53,983 bases of DNA from Thiohalocapsa sp. ML1 (lineage in GTDB: Bacteria > Pseudomonadota > Gammaproteobacteria > Chromatiales > Chromatiaceae), in contig NZ_JABX01000042.1 in the NCBI RefSeq assembly GCF_001469165.1, positions 1 to 53,983 on the forward strand. Reading direction: 5' to 3'. Below are positions 41,201 to 49,890 of this stretch, one piece after another (the first letter of the stretch is position 1; every line of letters begins with the position of its first letter). The notes beneath the pieces were generated by a model. It was not told the origin of the DNA, did no database searches, and saw nothing but the letters and a program-made list of their open reading frames with translations. The position numbers and the translations under genes are program-made.

Positions 41201-42243
41201 GCCTCGCGGAATGGGGCTTTCAGGGGCTGAACCTCGCCAACGGCATCGCCGGCAAGCTCAAGCTCACCGCCCCCTGCAACGACAAGCCCGGCACCACCAC
41301 GGGCCAGCCCAATCCGGTCGCGCAGGCCGTGAACCTCGTCAGCCGGTCCATCCGCGTGGACATCCCCAAGCGCACCTTCCGCCAGGAGCTGGGGCTGACG
41401 GACCGCACCCGCGTGCCCATCCTGCGCGAGCCGAGCCTGCCCGAGGACGCCGAGGCCGTCTTCTACTTTCCGGGCTGCGGCTCGGAGCGGCTCTTCTCCG
41501 ACATCGGGCTTGCGACGCTGGCCATGCTGTTCGATCAGGGCGTGCAGACCGTGCTGCCGCCGGGCTATCTCTGCTGCGGCTATCCGCAGCGCTCCGCGGG
41601 CCTGGAGCAGCGCGGCCACCAGATCACCACGGAAAACCGCGTGCTCTTCCACCGCGTCGCCAACACGCTCAATTACCTCGACATCCGCACCGTCGTCGTC
41701 TCCTGCGGCACCTGCATGGATCAGCTCCTGCAGTATCAGTTCGAGCAGATCTTTCCGGGCTGCCGGCTCCTGGACATCCACGAGCTGCTGCTGGAGAAGG
41801 GCGTGCACCTGGAGCAGGTCACCGGCGTCCAATACCTGTACCACGACCCCTGCCACACGCCGATGAAGACCTACGAGCCCACCTCGGTCGCAAGCCAGCT
41901 CATGGGCCAGCCGGTGAAGCTCTCGGAACGCTGCTGCGGCGAGGCCGGCACACTCGGCACCTCCCGCCCGGACATCGCGAATCAGGTGCGCTTCCGCAAG
42001 GCCGAGGAGATCACCCAAGGCATACGCGACCTCACCGGCCACGACAAGGCAGCCCCCGGCCAGGTGAAACTGCTCACCGCCTGCCCCGCCTGCCACCAGG
42101 GTCTCGCCAAATACACCGACGAGACCGGCGTCAGCACCGACTACATCGTCGTCGAGATGGCCAAGCACCTGCTCGGCGAGGGCTGGCAGGAGCGGTTCAT
42201 CGCGCGGGTGAAGGATGGCGGGGTGGAGCGAGTGCTGCTGTAA
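38245..42243 (+). CDS. FAD-linked oxidase with DUF3683, 4Fe-4S and CCG domains
   Basis: The 1332-residue protein combines in order: a DUF3683 N-terminal domain ([20 protein letters not shown]), a FAD-binding domain ([20 protein letters not shown], then [20 protein letters not shown]), a FAD-oxidase C-terminal part ending [20 protein letters not shown], two 4Fe-4S motifs (Cys864, 867, 870, 874 and Cys926, 929, 932, 936), and two CCG cysteine-rich domains ([10 protein letters not shown]...CCGYPQR and CHTP...CCGEAG). This resembles D-lactate or glycolate dehydrogenases fused with GlpC/HdrB-like electron carriers, so it probably oxidises a 2-hydroxyacid and passes electrons to quinone. It is uninterrupted; the start could be Met9 (38269). 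Confidence 0.92.
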   Translation: MQQSKSLPMSAIAHTRGHSTPTADHPPRLSPGRLAPVPQEQHQGLPTARLREIPYNYTSFSDREIVIRFLGEDNWRLIEDLRGTRRTGRSARMLFEVLGDMWVVTRNPYLQDDLLEDVRRRNLLIEALMHRLDQFEQRLNDNAKAANLLAAARAAVERFAAGFEHDRALRRRIRQRLASITRKDNINFGGLARVAHSTDATDWRVEMPFVVITPDTEDEVAPIVAACIDCGLPIIPRGGGTGYTGSAVPLDARTAVINTEKLESLSGVEHMDLPGSRGRAGPANVPTVRAGAGVVTRRVSDLADANGLAFAVDPTSQDASCIGGNVAMNAGGKKAVLWGTALDNLVSWRMVTPDADWLLVERLDHNLGKIHDAETVRFRITRFAADGKTPQSAPELLEMPGSAFRKLGLGKDVTDKCLSGLPGVQKEGCDGLITSARFVLHRMPAHVRTVCLEFFGTDLDRAVPAIVEVKDYVDAHPDVQIAGLEHLDERYVRAVSYSTKANRRELPKMVLIADLVSDDEEAVSFVTDAVIRLANARDGEGFVAVSPEARKRFWLDRARTAAISRHTNAFKINEDVVIPLDKLGAYSRGIERINIEQSIANKDAILAAVLDYLNGPLDEARPAGTYDSDASVEARQILDAKRAAAVELVELARNRWHAIRELLDEPAIEHLDLLREPERQLVAAKDTLLDLMLRRDLRQSWRKEVARRLDEIFAGQDLGPVRERIAEIHSKVRDSRLFVALHMHAGDGNVHTNIPVHSDNYAMLREADRIVDRIMHLATDLGGVISGEHGIGLTKIGYLEPEKIDAFARYKQQIDPNNRFNPGKLAAGSGLDGAYTPSLRLVQQEAIILEETELGALNDDIKHCLRCGKCKPKCMTHVPRANLDYSPRNKILGTGLIIEAFLYEEQTRRGLSERHFDEMNDVADHCTVCHKCLNPCPVDIDFGDVTMRMRRILVDRHKKRTSPGAAAAMRFLNVQSPRAIHVMRKGLAEWGFQGLNLANGIAGKLKLTAPCNDKPGTTTGQPNPVAQAVNLVSRSIRVDIPKRTFRQELGLTDRTRVPILREPSLPEDAEAVFYFPGCGSERLFSDIGLATLAMLFDQGVQTVLPPGYLCCGYPQRSAGLEQRGHQITTENRVLFHRVANTLNYLDIRTVVVSCGTCMDQLLQYQFEQIFPGCRLLDIHELLLEKGVHLEQVTGVQYLYHDPCHTPMKTYEPTSVASQLMGQPVKLSERCCGEAGTLGTSRPDIANQVRFRKAEEITQGIRDLTGHDKAAPGQVKLLTACPACHQGLAKYTDETGVSTDYIVVEMAKHLLGEGWQERFIARVKDGGVERVLL

Positions 42244-42247
42244 GTGC

Positions 42248-42275
42248 TTGACGCCAAATGGCCGACGCGTAGGAT
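42248..42275 (+). promoter_or_regulatory. Candidate sigma-70 promoter for the PIN toxin-antitoxin pair
   Basis: TTGACG at 42248-42253 and TAGGAT at 42270-42275 are separated by 16 bases and lie 55 bases before the antitoxin ATG. The -35 box matches five of six consensus bases and the -10 box four. Most of this GC-rich window has no such pair, which raises its interest, but activity is not shown. Confidence 0.4.
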
Positions 42276-42330
42276 AAGCGCTGTTGGGCGTGGACCCTAA
42301 CCTGCGCAAGCGATCACCCGGAGCGGGCAC

Positions 42331-42564
42331 ATGCACGGTATCAAGCAGATCATCCACACGGACCACGGCGGGGGCATCGTCGACCTACCGGCGCTACCCG
42401 CAAACGCGCGCATCGAGGCGACCTTCCGTCTCGTAACCGACGCAGAAACCAGCGAGGACGGGCGTCGCCGACGTCCGTCATCCCGAATCGCGGGCAAAGG
42501 CCGCATCGTTGGCGACTTGATCCGTCCCATTTCGGACGCCGAAGACTGGGAAAGCAATCGTTGA
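42331..42564 (+). CDS. Antitoxin, DUF2281-like
   Basis: The 77-residue product, MHGIKQIIHTDHGGGIVDLP followed by ALPANARIEATFRLVTDAET, has a short beta-rich N-terminus and an Arg-rich, flexible C-terminal half ending PISDAEDWESNR, like many VapB-type antitoxins of the DUF2281 kind (assignment tentative). Its stop codon overlaps the TTG start of the PIN toxin, the usual layout for cotranslated antitoxin and toxin. Confidence 0.7.
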   Translation: MHGIKQIIHTDHGGGIVDLPALPANARIEATFRLVTDAETSEDGRRRRPSSRIAGKGRIVGDLIRPISDAEDWESNR

Positions 42565-42962
42565 CCTTGCTCGACACCCATATCTGGGTCCGCTGGCTGC
42601 TACCCGACAGCCCTCTTCCGGCACGTCTCGTCCAACGGATCGAGGCCGACGAAACCGTTGCCGTGTCTGCCATCTCCTGCTGGGAAGTGGCCATGCTTGT
42701 ACAGCGAGGTCGCCTGCTTTTGCCGGTACCGCCATCGACTTGGATCGAAGAAGCTTCCACCGGCTCCAATGTCGAAGTACTTCCCGTAGACTGCTTACCG
42801 GCGCACGCCGCTGCAGCTTTACCGCAACACCACCGTGATCCAGCGGATCGACTGATCATCGCAACTGCGATGCACTATGACGCAACGCTGCTCAGCTTGG
42901 ACGAACGGTTTCCGGCCTACTTTGCGTCCTCTTCGGGAATGGGGCGCTTGATGCAAAGGTAG
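42561..42962 (+). CDS. PIN-domain toxin (VapC-like)
   Basis: The 133-residue protein starts with TTG and reads TLLDTHIWVRWLLPDSPLPA, VSAISCWEVAMLVQRGRLLL and HHRDPADRLIIATAMHYDAT followed by LLSLDERFPAY. These place the PIN-domain acidic residues (Asp of LLDTH, Glu of SCWEVA, Asp of DPADR and SLDER). PIN toxins are ribonucleases. It overlaps its antitoxin gene by four bases and appears intact. Confidence 0.93.
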   Translation: MTLLDTHIWVRWLLPDSPLPARLVQRIEADETVAVSAISCWEVAMLVQRGRLLLPVPPSTWIEEASTGSNVEVLPVDCLPAHAAAALPQHHRDPADRLIIATAMHYDATLLSLDERFPAYFASSSGMGRLMQR

Positions 42963-43085
42963 ATCGGAGTACCGGCGGGCACGGGCGATGGCAGACTTCG
43001 GCACCATCGATGAAAACGACCAAAATCGTAGGCTGGATAAGCGAAGCGCATCGGCCGCGCTGAGCCGGGAATACCTGCTGCAAGC

Positions 43086-44442
43086 ATGGAAACAGCAACA
43101 AGCAGTCACCTCCAACTCACCATGGATTGGGAGCGACTCGACCAAGGGCCGGACGAGGAGCGCGCCTGCTACGGCCAGCTTCGAATCCGGCTAGGCAACA
43201 TCCTCCTGAGTGAAGGCCAAGACGGCTTCGTCGAGCGCACCCGGCCCGGCCCGCTCGTCTCCGGTTACCCGCTCGTCTCCGGTTACCCACTCGCCGAATG
43301 GCTCGCCTGGAACTGGTGGCGACTCACCTGCGAGCCCCGCCGAGACGCACCCGACTACGCTTGGCAGGCTGCACACTGTCTAGCTACGGTCGGCGACGGC
43401 TACCTGTGGCCGAACGTCACGATTCATTCGGACCGCGAGCGCACTGCCCTGGTCGCCAGACCGACTCACCCGAAGGGATCCAGCGCCTTTCGCTTCACGG
43501 CCGACCAAGCCGTCGTGGTCCCGACCCGTCAACTTGTCTCGGCCGCGGACGAATTCATGACCCAGATACAGGGCAAGCTTCGCGGGTCCGGCATCGCATC
43601 GACGAGCCTCGACGCCATCTGGAACGACATCTTGGCCGAGCGTGCCGAGCCTGAGGAAGCCGCGCAGCGGCAGTTGGAAGCACTGCTGGGTTTCGACGCC
43701 GACGACAGTGATGCGGCGGTGATCCAGAGCCTCATCGACGATGCCACTCTACTTGGTCGCGACGCCATCATGGAGGTCTGCGCCGGGAATCGCCAGGGCC
43801 GATCTCCGCCCGGCGCTGCCGACTTCAACGACTGGGCCGGCCGCTACGGCAGCGAATCTCGCCCTTCCGACCGGGTAACCGTCAGCGGTCTGACGTTCGA
43901 CGGGTCGACAATGCCTGCATGGTCAAAGGGTTACGCCGTCGCCAGGGCGCTGCGCAGCCAACTCGGGCTCAGCGAGCAGCCGGTCACGGACCAAACCCTG
44001 GGAGACCTCTGCGCCGTGTCACCCCGGGTCATTGATCCCGCCGACCATCCGCCGACAGCATTCGCACTGAGCAGCGAGGACAGGGAATCCGCCCCGGATC
44101 GTTCTGCGCTCCAATTACCGCACCGGTCGTCGCTTCGAGCTGGCCCGCTTGCTCGGCGACCAGCTCGCGATCCGCCACGACGAGCCCTTAACACTGGTCA
44201 GCGGCTCCTACACCTACCGCCAGAAACTTCAGCGAGCGTTTGCGGCCGAGCTGTTGTGCCCGTTTGACGCCCTTGACGCTTTTCTCGACGGCGACTACTC
44301 CGAATCCGCGCAAGAAGACGCCACGCAGCACTTCGGCGTCTCCGATCGCGTCGTCGTGAGACAACTCCGCAATCATGGGCGCTTGGAGGCCAGCGCGCTT
44401 GATGACGAGATCGGCGACACCGACGGGCAACAAGCGGGATAG
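43086..44442 (+). pseudogene. ImmA/IrrE-like conserved protein, frameshifted
   Basis: The gene encodes MDWERLDQGPDEERACYGQL and EWLAWNWWRLTCEPRRDAPD, and continues to ALSSEDRESA, where a run of four C (44092-44095) breaks the frame. Removing one C gives ESARIVLRSNYRTGRRFELA, then GSYTYRQKLQRAFAAELLCP and a stop at 44440-44442. The restored length is about 450 residues. The last part (YRQKLQRAFAAELLCP) resembles the end of ImmA/IrrE-like proteins, but no HExxH zinc motif is seen, so peptidase activity is doubtful. An 18-bp duplication (about 43249-43284) repeats LVSGYP. It follows the PIN toxin pair. Confidence 0.65.
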
Positions 44443-44546
44443 GCTACCAGGCGCCAACGAATGGCATCAGGCGCCCTGTCTCGCTCGAGCCGGGGCAGTC
44501 GAACAACAGATCTCAAAACAACAACCTCAACGATTGAGGCACGCAC

Positions 44547-44759
44547 ATGGATACGCACCATCAGCCCCAGGTGGACCCCAAGGCCCTCAGTGACAACCTC
44601 GCCATCCTGATCCAAGAACTGGAAGCCGCCGGGAAGGTTCTGAATCAGCTCCAATACGCGCGTCCCAGCGACGATCTCATGGAAAGGAGAAATGGAAAGG
44701 AGAAATGGGGACAAAGGAGAAATGGGGACAGTGCGGCCTGGCAAGGCCGCGTGTTCTAG
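44547..44759 (+). CDS. Small hypothetical protein, 3' end replaced
   Basis: The first 45 residues, MDTHHQPQVDPKALSDNLAI followed by LIQELEAAGKVLNQLQYARP, look like a real helical protein with ribosome site GAGG upstream. From LMERRNGKEKWGQRRNGD onward the frame runs into GGAGAAATGG repeats and the 5' end of the group II intron, so the native end is lost. I do not recognise the family. Confidence 0.5.
   Translation: MDTHHQPQVDPKALSDNLAILIQELEAAGKVLNQLQYARPSDDLMERRNGKEKWGQRRNGDSAAWQGRVF
44680..44730. repeat. Tandem AAAGGAGAAATGG repeat (intron 5' exon)
   Basis: Three imperfect copies of AAAGGAGAAATGG(GGACA) precede the intron. The last reads GGAGAAATGGGGACA and directly abuts the GTGCG intron start. 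Joining it to the bases at 45501-45510 gives GAAATGGGGACAGACCACCATT, an apparently continuous repeat interrupted by the intron. Confidence 0.65.
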
Positions 44760-45500
44760 CGGGTGCGAGTCCCGCCTGGGTAATCGTGAGCCGCGAGCCC
44801 AGTATCGAGCCTTGCGGCGTGACTGGTAACAGGCGCGTCGATGCTTCGGCTGATGCGCAGGCGAGGTGCAAAGGTAACGGGTGAAGCCGGCCCTGAAGGT
44901 GTTGAGCCCCGAAAAGAACGGTCGGGAGTGCCGACGGGTTTGTCCCGCCGGCAGGCAACAATCCGTGTCGCGCTCTGGCGAGCGGCACGGATACTCCCCG
45001 GGGTCCGAGGCCGTGTCGAGCCTGACCGTGTGGATATTGAGATCGAGAACACGCGGTAACCAGGGAGATCCGCGCATCGGTCCGCGGGAAGCGGGCACCC
45101 GCGAACAAGCGTAAAAGCGAGGACACGGGCGGTGATGCGTGGAAGTCGGAGCCACCCATACGAGCTGTGACGCCCGGTCATGCGCGGTCAGCATTGCGGG
45201 TGGCGGCCCGAGACAATGCGCGGGTGAAACACGGCCCTACACCGCGAGGACTTAAGTCCGTGACCACCATGCCCGCGCGTTTCACGCCGTCGGCGTGCCC
45301 GCCCTGTGGCGGTGCGCGGCAAGCTCGGCGCTGCGGCGGAAGCCGCACGCGCGGAGTCGATATGGCGCTGGACTCGCTCCCCTGTTCCACGGCGAAAGGC
45401 TCGGGCCGGGAGCCGGATGGTGTAACACTCCAAGTCCTACTGCTCCGAGCCGGGAGCCGAACCGTCGCATGGCAGAGATATTGAGGACACCTCAGGGACA
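44731..45500 (+). mobile_element. Group II intron without reverse-transcriptase gene
   Basis: The segment begins with GTGCG, the group II 5' consensus, and continues with the typical bacterial domain I landmarks CTAGCGGGTGCGAGTCCCGC, CTGGGTAATCGTGAGCCGCG and AAGGTGTTGAGCCCCGAAAA, then GTGGAAGTCGGAGCCACCCA at about 45140. A domain V-like stem is proposed at 45409-45446 (GGAGCCGGATGGTGT, then CCAAGTCC). No intron-encoded protein is present, only about 230 bases of GC-rich filler in its place. The 3' boundary is inferred from the flanks, which join into a continuous repeat. It is probably a remnant that could move only with help from another intron's protein. Confidence 0.65.
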
Positions 45501-45748
45501 GACCACCATTAATTCGCCAGTGGAGAAATGGGAGATCCGGGCACAGTTTACTGAACTACCGCTGACCCCGGAGCTCGGTAGTTGAATCTCCCCCAGAACC
45601 GCCCGCAATCGTTCGTGCAGAACAGGTGCTTGGCAGGCAAAGCCGAGGACGGACTTGAAGAAGCCGGCGGAAGCGCTGAAAGTCCCTGGGTCTGCGAGGA
45701 TTCCACTGCGCTGTGCGTGGTGGACACGCGACCTGAGGCTCGACCGGC

Positions 45749-46683
45749 ATGAACGATCTGAAGACCCCCGTCGCGCGACTGCTGCGGCTCGCCCGCAGCG
45801 CACGCGACGGCTGGAAAGACAAAGCGCTGGAGCGCCAGCAGCGCCTGCGTGCCGCGCAGGTGCGTATTCGCGACTTGGAACACAGCCGTAGCTACTGGAA
45901 AACGCGGGCGTTGGCGGCTGAGGGCGGCGCGTCGGCGCGCGCCGCAGCCGACGGCGGCGACGGCGAGGACGGTGACGAGGAGCCTCCCCCATGGCGACGC
46001 CGGTGCCGACGCGGGTCGCCAACCACCGCCATTGCCTGGCGGTGATGCGGCTCAGCTTGCAGTTGTATCTGCATGTCGGCCTCGGTTGTCGCGGGGTCGG
46101 CGCGGTCCTGCGCGCGATGGCGGGCCACCTGCCGCCGGGCGTGCCGGCCGCGACCACCGTGCTCAATTGGTGCTTTCGGTTGGGTTTGGGCGTCCTGCAG
46201 CGGCCCGTGCCGCGGCATGACGATTGGATTTTCGTCATCGACCATACGGTGGCCCTGGGCGCGCTGAAATGTCTGGTGGTGCTCGGCATCCCCGCCAGTC
46301 GGTTTCCCGAGACCGGGTATTCGCCCTGCCATAGCGACATGACGGTGCTGGCCGTGGAGGTGATGGCGAACAGTATGGGGGTGCGGGTGGCGGCGGTGCT
46401 GAAACAGGTGAGCGCGCGCACGGGCATGCCGGTGCAGATCGTCTGCGACCATGGCAGCGATCTGCGCAAGGGCATTGCGCTGTTCCGCCAACAGGCGCGG
46501 CGCTGCGTCGAGACCTACGACATCTCCCATGCGGTGGCGACGCAACTGCAGGCGCACTGGCGCGCGCACGCACCCTGGCATACGTTCCTGCAGCAGGCGG
46601 GCACGACCTTGCCCCGCTTCCAGCAGACCGACCTGGCGTTTCAGAACAGGCTGACCTTTGCTGAACTTGCTCACGCCCGTTAG
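45749..46683 (+). pseudogene. DDE-type transposase-like gene, frameshifted and truncated
   Basis: The first frame encodes MNDLKTPVARLLRLARSARD and ERQQRLRAAQVRIRDLEHSR up to EEPPPW; a C5 run at 45986-45990 shifts the frame, and the second frame reads MATPVPTRVANHRHCLAVMR, LHVGLGCRGVGAVLRAMAGH, then DDWIFVIDHTVALGALKCLV and MPVQIVCDHGSDLRKGIALF. The last two have spaced Asp residues as in DDE transposases. One additional C would join the frames as PPPMATP. Sequence typical of the protein stops near 46655, where the antisense AAA gene begins. The family of insertion sequence is not recognised; no terminal repeats were identified, though an 8-bp hairpin (45554-45583) lies upstream. Confidence 0.55.
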
Positions 46684-47254
46684 GAACGCGAAGCGGATGT
46701 GCGCGTCGCTGTCCTTGATGACGGGAGATTGCGCAGCCCGTCGCGGATGTCGCGGGCGGCCTCGGGGCGGGTGAGATTGTCCAGGATCGGCTTGTCGTAC
46801 TCGTCCACCAGCACGACGACCGGCGCGCCATGTCGCTCGTGGGCCTGCTCGATCAGTTCGGCGAAGCAGCCGGCGATATCATCGGCGTCGCTGCATGCGA
46901 GACCGAGCGTGCTCGCGTTCCTCGCCAACGGGGCGCGGATGCGCCGTTCCAACTCGGCGCGGCTCTGCACCACGCCCGCCCCGAAGCTGAGCTGCACCTC
47001 CGGGAACCGCCGCGACCAATCCCAGCGCGCGTGCGCCTCCAGCCCCGTAAACAGCGCCTCGCTGCCCGCGAAGAGATCCGCCAGCGTATCCAGAAACAGC
47101 GACTTGCCGAAGCGCCTTGGCCGGGACAGAAAGTAGTACTTGCCCGCGTCGATGAGCCGGAGCGCGAAGCCCGTCTTGCGATGTAGTAGTACCCACCCTC
47201 GCGGATCTCGCGGAAGGTCTGAATGCCGATGGGCAGCTTCTTGCGCGTGGACAT
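46657..47254 (-). pseudogene. AAA-ATPase/PD-(D/E)xK (DUF1703-like) gene, truncated
   Basis: The gene starts MSTRKKLPIGIQTFREIREG and GYYYI, then loses one base near 47178 so that the frame shifts into KTGFALRLIDAGKYYFLSRP and RRFGKSLFLDTLADLF (Walker-like RRFGKS), followed by PVVVLVDEYDKPILDNLTRP. A second, 4-base deletion near 46728 shifts again into VIKDSDAHIRFAFLTGVSKF. Intact proteins continue about 300 residues to a nuclease domain; here the gene ends against the transposase-like sequence at about 46657. These genes are frequent in accessory regions and their function is uncertain. Confidence 0.75.
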
Positions 47255-47279
47255 GGATGTCTCCGGCGTTGCCGACCAC

Positions 47280-47550
47280 CCGGAAAGTCTACTCCGCCGC
47301 CGATAAGCCGCGGCTGGACGTGCCGGCGGACATGCCCTCGGCTGCGTCCCGCCGGCTGTCCGGGGCCTCCCGAGGCCGGTCCGCAGCCGGCGCGGGTGGG
47401 GAGGCGCGCCTAAGCGAAGCGCTGTGACATGCCGACGGCCGTACGAGTTGTTACGGCTATGTTACAAGCGCCGTCGGCCGATTAGGCTTTGGTCACAGGG
47501 CACGCCGTCAACAGCCCTCGACCCCGCAACACCCTAACCGGAGTCCAGTC
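47280..47550. other. Intergenic region with inverted repeat
   Basis: No gene is supported. A 9-bp inverted repeat, GCCGACGGC at 47431-47439 and GCCGTCGGC at 47470-47478, encloses a GTTACGGCTATGTTAC segment. It may be a regulatory site or terminator for the short frame that follows, but there is no T-tract. Confidence 0.45.
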
Positions 47551-47694
47551 ATGCATCCGTATATCGCGTATCTGATCCTGAGCGACCCCGCAAACTCCCA
47601 TGCGCCGCGGCCGGACGAGCGCTGTTTCGGCCTGCGGACGTGTGTCTGCCAACTGTGGCGACGCTGGCAGCCCGGTCAGCGGGCGCAGCGCTGA
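47551..47694 (+). CDS. Possible 47-residue protein
   Basis: A short frame starts with ATG after GGAG and encodes MHPYIAYLILSDPANSHAPR followed by PDERCFGLRTCVCQLWRRWQ. It has a ribosome site and a plausible N-terminus, but the second half looks like GC-rich random translation. No relative is recognised; it may be a truncated gene or chance. Confidence 0.3.
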   Translation: MHPYIAYLILSDPANSHAPRPDERCFGLRTCVCQLWRRWQPGQRAQR

Positions 47695-47765
47695 ACTGCT
47701 GCGCGCGCTGGGGGCAGCGCCCACCACGGCCCTCTGCGCCGCGGTGGTGCGCGGGCGCCCTCGGG

Positions 47766-47963
47766 TCAGTCGTCATCCTCGTCGTCGTCGTCTCCCAGCG
47801 CATCCTCTTCCAGCAGCGACGTCATCTTGCGGTACAGCCGCTCGACGAGCTCTTCCTGGAACCCGACCATGTCTTCCACGTTCGGGTTCTGCGCTGCCTT
47901 GGAGGCGATCTCCGTGACCATCTCCAGAACGGACAGGCGGTCTTCGAACTCCAGAATACTCAT
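47766..47963 (-). CDS. Small acidic protein of unknown function
   Basis: The 65-residue protein, MSILEFEDRLSVLEMVTEIA followed by SKAAQNPNVEDMVGFQEELV and ERLYRKMTSLLEEDALG, ends in a run of Asp/Glu. It has an AGAGGT ribosome site and protein-like helices with few low-complexity bases until the acidic tail. It is very acidic, as seen in antirestriction, anti-sigma or DNA-mimic proteins, but nothing specific was recognised. It lies alone near accessory DNA. Confidence 0.65.
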   Translation of the reverse strand: MSILEFEDRLSVLEMVTEIASKAAQNPNVEDMVGFQEELVERLYRKMTSLLEEDALGDDDDEDDD

Positions 47964-48561
47964 GTTGCTACCTCTGCTCAGTGAACATCTGCTCAGTGAA
48001 AAGGCCCGCCGGCTGGCGAGCCCGGGGAACCGGCCGCGACGCTGCTTCCGATCGCGCCGCCGTCCGGGCGCTTACCATGAAAGTCGCGCGCAGCGAGCTC
48101 CTTAGTCCCCCTGTCCCCCTGTCCCCCTGGAAGAGGGCCGGGGTGAGGGAAACGGCCATGGCGAGCAGCGCCTTTCATCCTCCGGGGTGGCGCTGGTCGC
48201 CATGGCCGTTAGCCCGCGCCTGCCAAAGCGCACGGCTGGCCGGCCGCCCGCCGGTGTGGACAGGCCGGGTTGCTGGGCCTCGGGCAGTGTCGCTTTTACG
48301 ATCACTGCCGGCGGCGCGCCCGTCGCGAGACTCAAGATGATCGCATAGGCCGCCGTCGCCGCATTCGCCATCGTGAGCGCGCCGAGACCCGCGCTGACGC
48401 CGGTCATCAGCAGCAGCCCCGAATGCGTGCTCGGCATGGGGCCGGCGTGAAGGCGGTGACTTCGGCCATGCCCGCGCGGGTATGCTGTTGCCGGAACCAA
48501 GCGCCTCCGGCCGCTTGTGCACGCGGGGACCCGCAGTAAACACTGTTTGTCTTACGTTTCG
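47964..48561. other. Intergenic region with inverted repeat; no supported gene
   Basis: This stretch includes a short GTCCCCCT tandem run (48105-48128), a hairpin with 22-bp arms (48151-48210), and otherwise GC-rich filler. A minus-strand frame from 48434 (MPSTHSGLLLMTGVSAGLGA, then IILSLATGAPPAVIVKATLP) is hydrophobic enough to be a gene fragment, but it runs into the inverted repeat and has no clear relative. Confidence 0.5.
48151..48210. repeat. Inverted repeat with 22-bp arms
   Basis: The left arm at 48151-48172 (AACGGCCATGGCGAG and CAGCGCC) and the right arm at 48189-48210 are reverse complements in 21 of 22 positions, with a 16-base loop. It follows a GGGTGAGGG-type motif. It may be a small mobile palindrome or the remains of one. 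Confidence 0.85.
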
Positions 48562-49581
48562 ATGAATACACCACGCGCGCCATCGGACCTGCCCGGGCCG
48601 GCCGTGCTGCTCGACCGCGGCAGCCTCGACGCCGGCGACTTGGACTTTGCCGCGCTCAAGGCCGCCTGCACCGGCTGGCGGCACTTCGACGCGACGCACC
48701 CGACCGACACCGCCGCGCGCATTGCCGATGCCGCTGTCGTCGTCAGCAACAAGGTCGTCCTCGGTGCCGTCGAGCTGGCCGCAGCGCCGGCGCTGCGGCT
48801 CATCTGCGTCGCCGCCACCGGCACCAACAACATTGACCTCGACGCCGCCCGCGCGCGCGGCGTGGCCGTCACCAATGTCACCGGCTACGCAACGCCATCG
48901 GTGGTGCAGCACGTCTTCGCGCTGCTGCTGGACTGGGCCTGCGGTCTGCGCCCGCGGGTGCATGCCGTGCGCGCTGGCGCCTGGTCGGCGAGCCCGCATT
49001 TCTGCCTGTTGCCGGGGGCGGCGACGGGCACCGCCGCGGGCGATGCGCCGATCCGCGAGCTGGCCGGGCTGACGCTCGGCATCGTCGGCTACGGCGAGCT
49101 TGGACGCGCCGTCGCGCGCGCGGCGGCGGTCTTTGGCATGCGCGTGCTGATCGCAGAGCGCCCGGGTGATGCGGCGCCCGCGCCGGGCCGCCTGCCGCTG
49201 TCGGCGCTGCTCGCCGCCGCGGACGTGCTGAGCCTGCACTGCCCACTCGCGGAGAATACCCGCAACCTCATCGGCGCCGCCGAGCTGGATCTGCTCGGCC
49301 CAGATGCGCTCCTGATCAACACCGCCCGCGGTGGGCTCGTTGACGAGCCGGCGCTCGCAACGGCCCTGCGCACCGGCCGGCTCGGCGCCGCGGCGCTCGA
49401 CACCCTGGGCCGGGAGCCGCCGCCGCCGGCGCATCCGCTGCTCGCGCCGGACATCCCCAACCTGACCATCACGCCGCACGTCGCCTGGGCGAGCCGCGCC
49501 GCGCGGCAGCGGCTCATCGATGGCGTTGCCGCGAATATCCGCGCCTTTGCCGCGGGCGACGCGCGCAATCGAGTGGCTTGA
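48562..49581 (+). CDS. D-2-hydroxyacid dehydrogenase (hydroxypyruvate reductase-like)
   Basis: A 339-residue NAD-dependent dehydrogenase. It contains an N-terminal catalytic segment with VVVSNKVVLGAVELAAAPAL, the Rossmann motif GLTLGIVGYGELGRAVARAA, and the active-site residues in LLINTARGGLVDEPALATAL (Arg) and PNLTITPHVAWASRAARQRL (His). Members reduce hydroxypyruvate or glyoxylate or oxidise glycerate; which applies here is not decided. The ATG at 48562 is the first in a protein-like context. It is a single gene, followed after 309 bases by the sensor kinase gene. Confidence 0.92.
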   Translation: MNTPRAPSDLPGPAVLLDRGSLDAGDLDFAALKAACTGWRHFDATHPTDTAARIADAAVVVSNKVVLGAVELAAAPALRLICVAATGTNNIDLDAARARGVAVTNVTGYATPSVVQHVFALLLDWACGLRPRVHAVRAGAWSASPHFCLLPGAATGTAAGDAPIRELAGLTLGIVGYGELGRAVARAAAVFGMRVLIAERPGDAAPAPGRLPLSALLAAADVLSLHCPLAENTRNLIGAAELDLLGPDALLINTARGGLVDEPALATALRTGRLGAAALDTLGREPPPPAHPLLAPDIPNLTITPHVAWASRAARQRLIDGVAANIRAFAAGDARNRVA

Positions 49582-49890
49582 TCGCCCGAGATCTGACCCG
49601 GGCGCCGGCGTCCGCGTCGGCGTCGGCACGCAACCGAGAACGAGCCCCGATGTCGGGAATCGGTGCGCCGCCTTGACGGCCGAGCGGCGGAGCGTTATTT
49701 CCGTGCCTCACCAAGCGCTCCGCTCGGAAAAAGCCGAGCCGGGGGTTGCTTCGTGGTCGTTGTCGTCGTCGAATACGACGCTTGACGACCGACAACGGCG
49801 CGGATCGCCTCGGGACTCGCGCAACGCCGCACCAGAGCGCCCAGAGCGCGGGACAGGCGCCTGAATATCCACCCCCATTCCGCCTGGCCC
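49582..49890. other. Intergenic region with GTC-rich hairpin
   Basis: No gene is supported. A hairpin of GTTGTCGTCGTC (49757-49768) with GACGACCGACAAC (49784-49796, one bulge) lies in the 5' region of the sensor kinase gene. Its role is unknown; it may be the site of a regulator or a leftover palindrome. Confidence 0.45.

Noticed and set aside
44881-45114. 77-codon frame inside the group II intron
   Set aside because: It lies in intron domain I and its residues derive from conserved RNA landmarks, not from a protein.
45985-45990. Programmed frameshift in the transposase-like gene
   Set aside because: Insertion-sequence frameshift sites are normally A-rich slippery runs; here a C5 run without a visible stimulating stem makes a simple indel more likely, though it cannot be excluded.
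48175-49629. 484-codon minus-strand frame opposite the hydroxyacid dehydrogenase
   Set aside because: The dehydrogenase on the plus strand has full catalytic motifs; the antisense frame is Arg/Gly/Gln-rich and crosses an inverted repeat.
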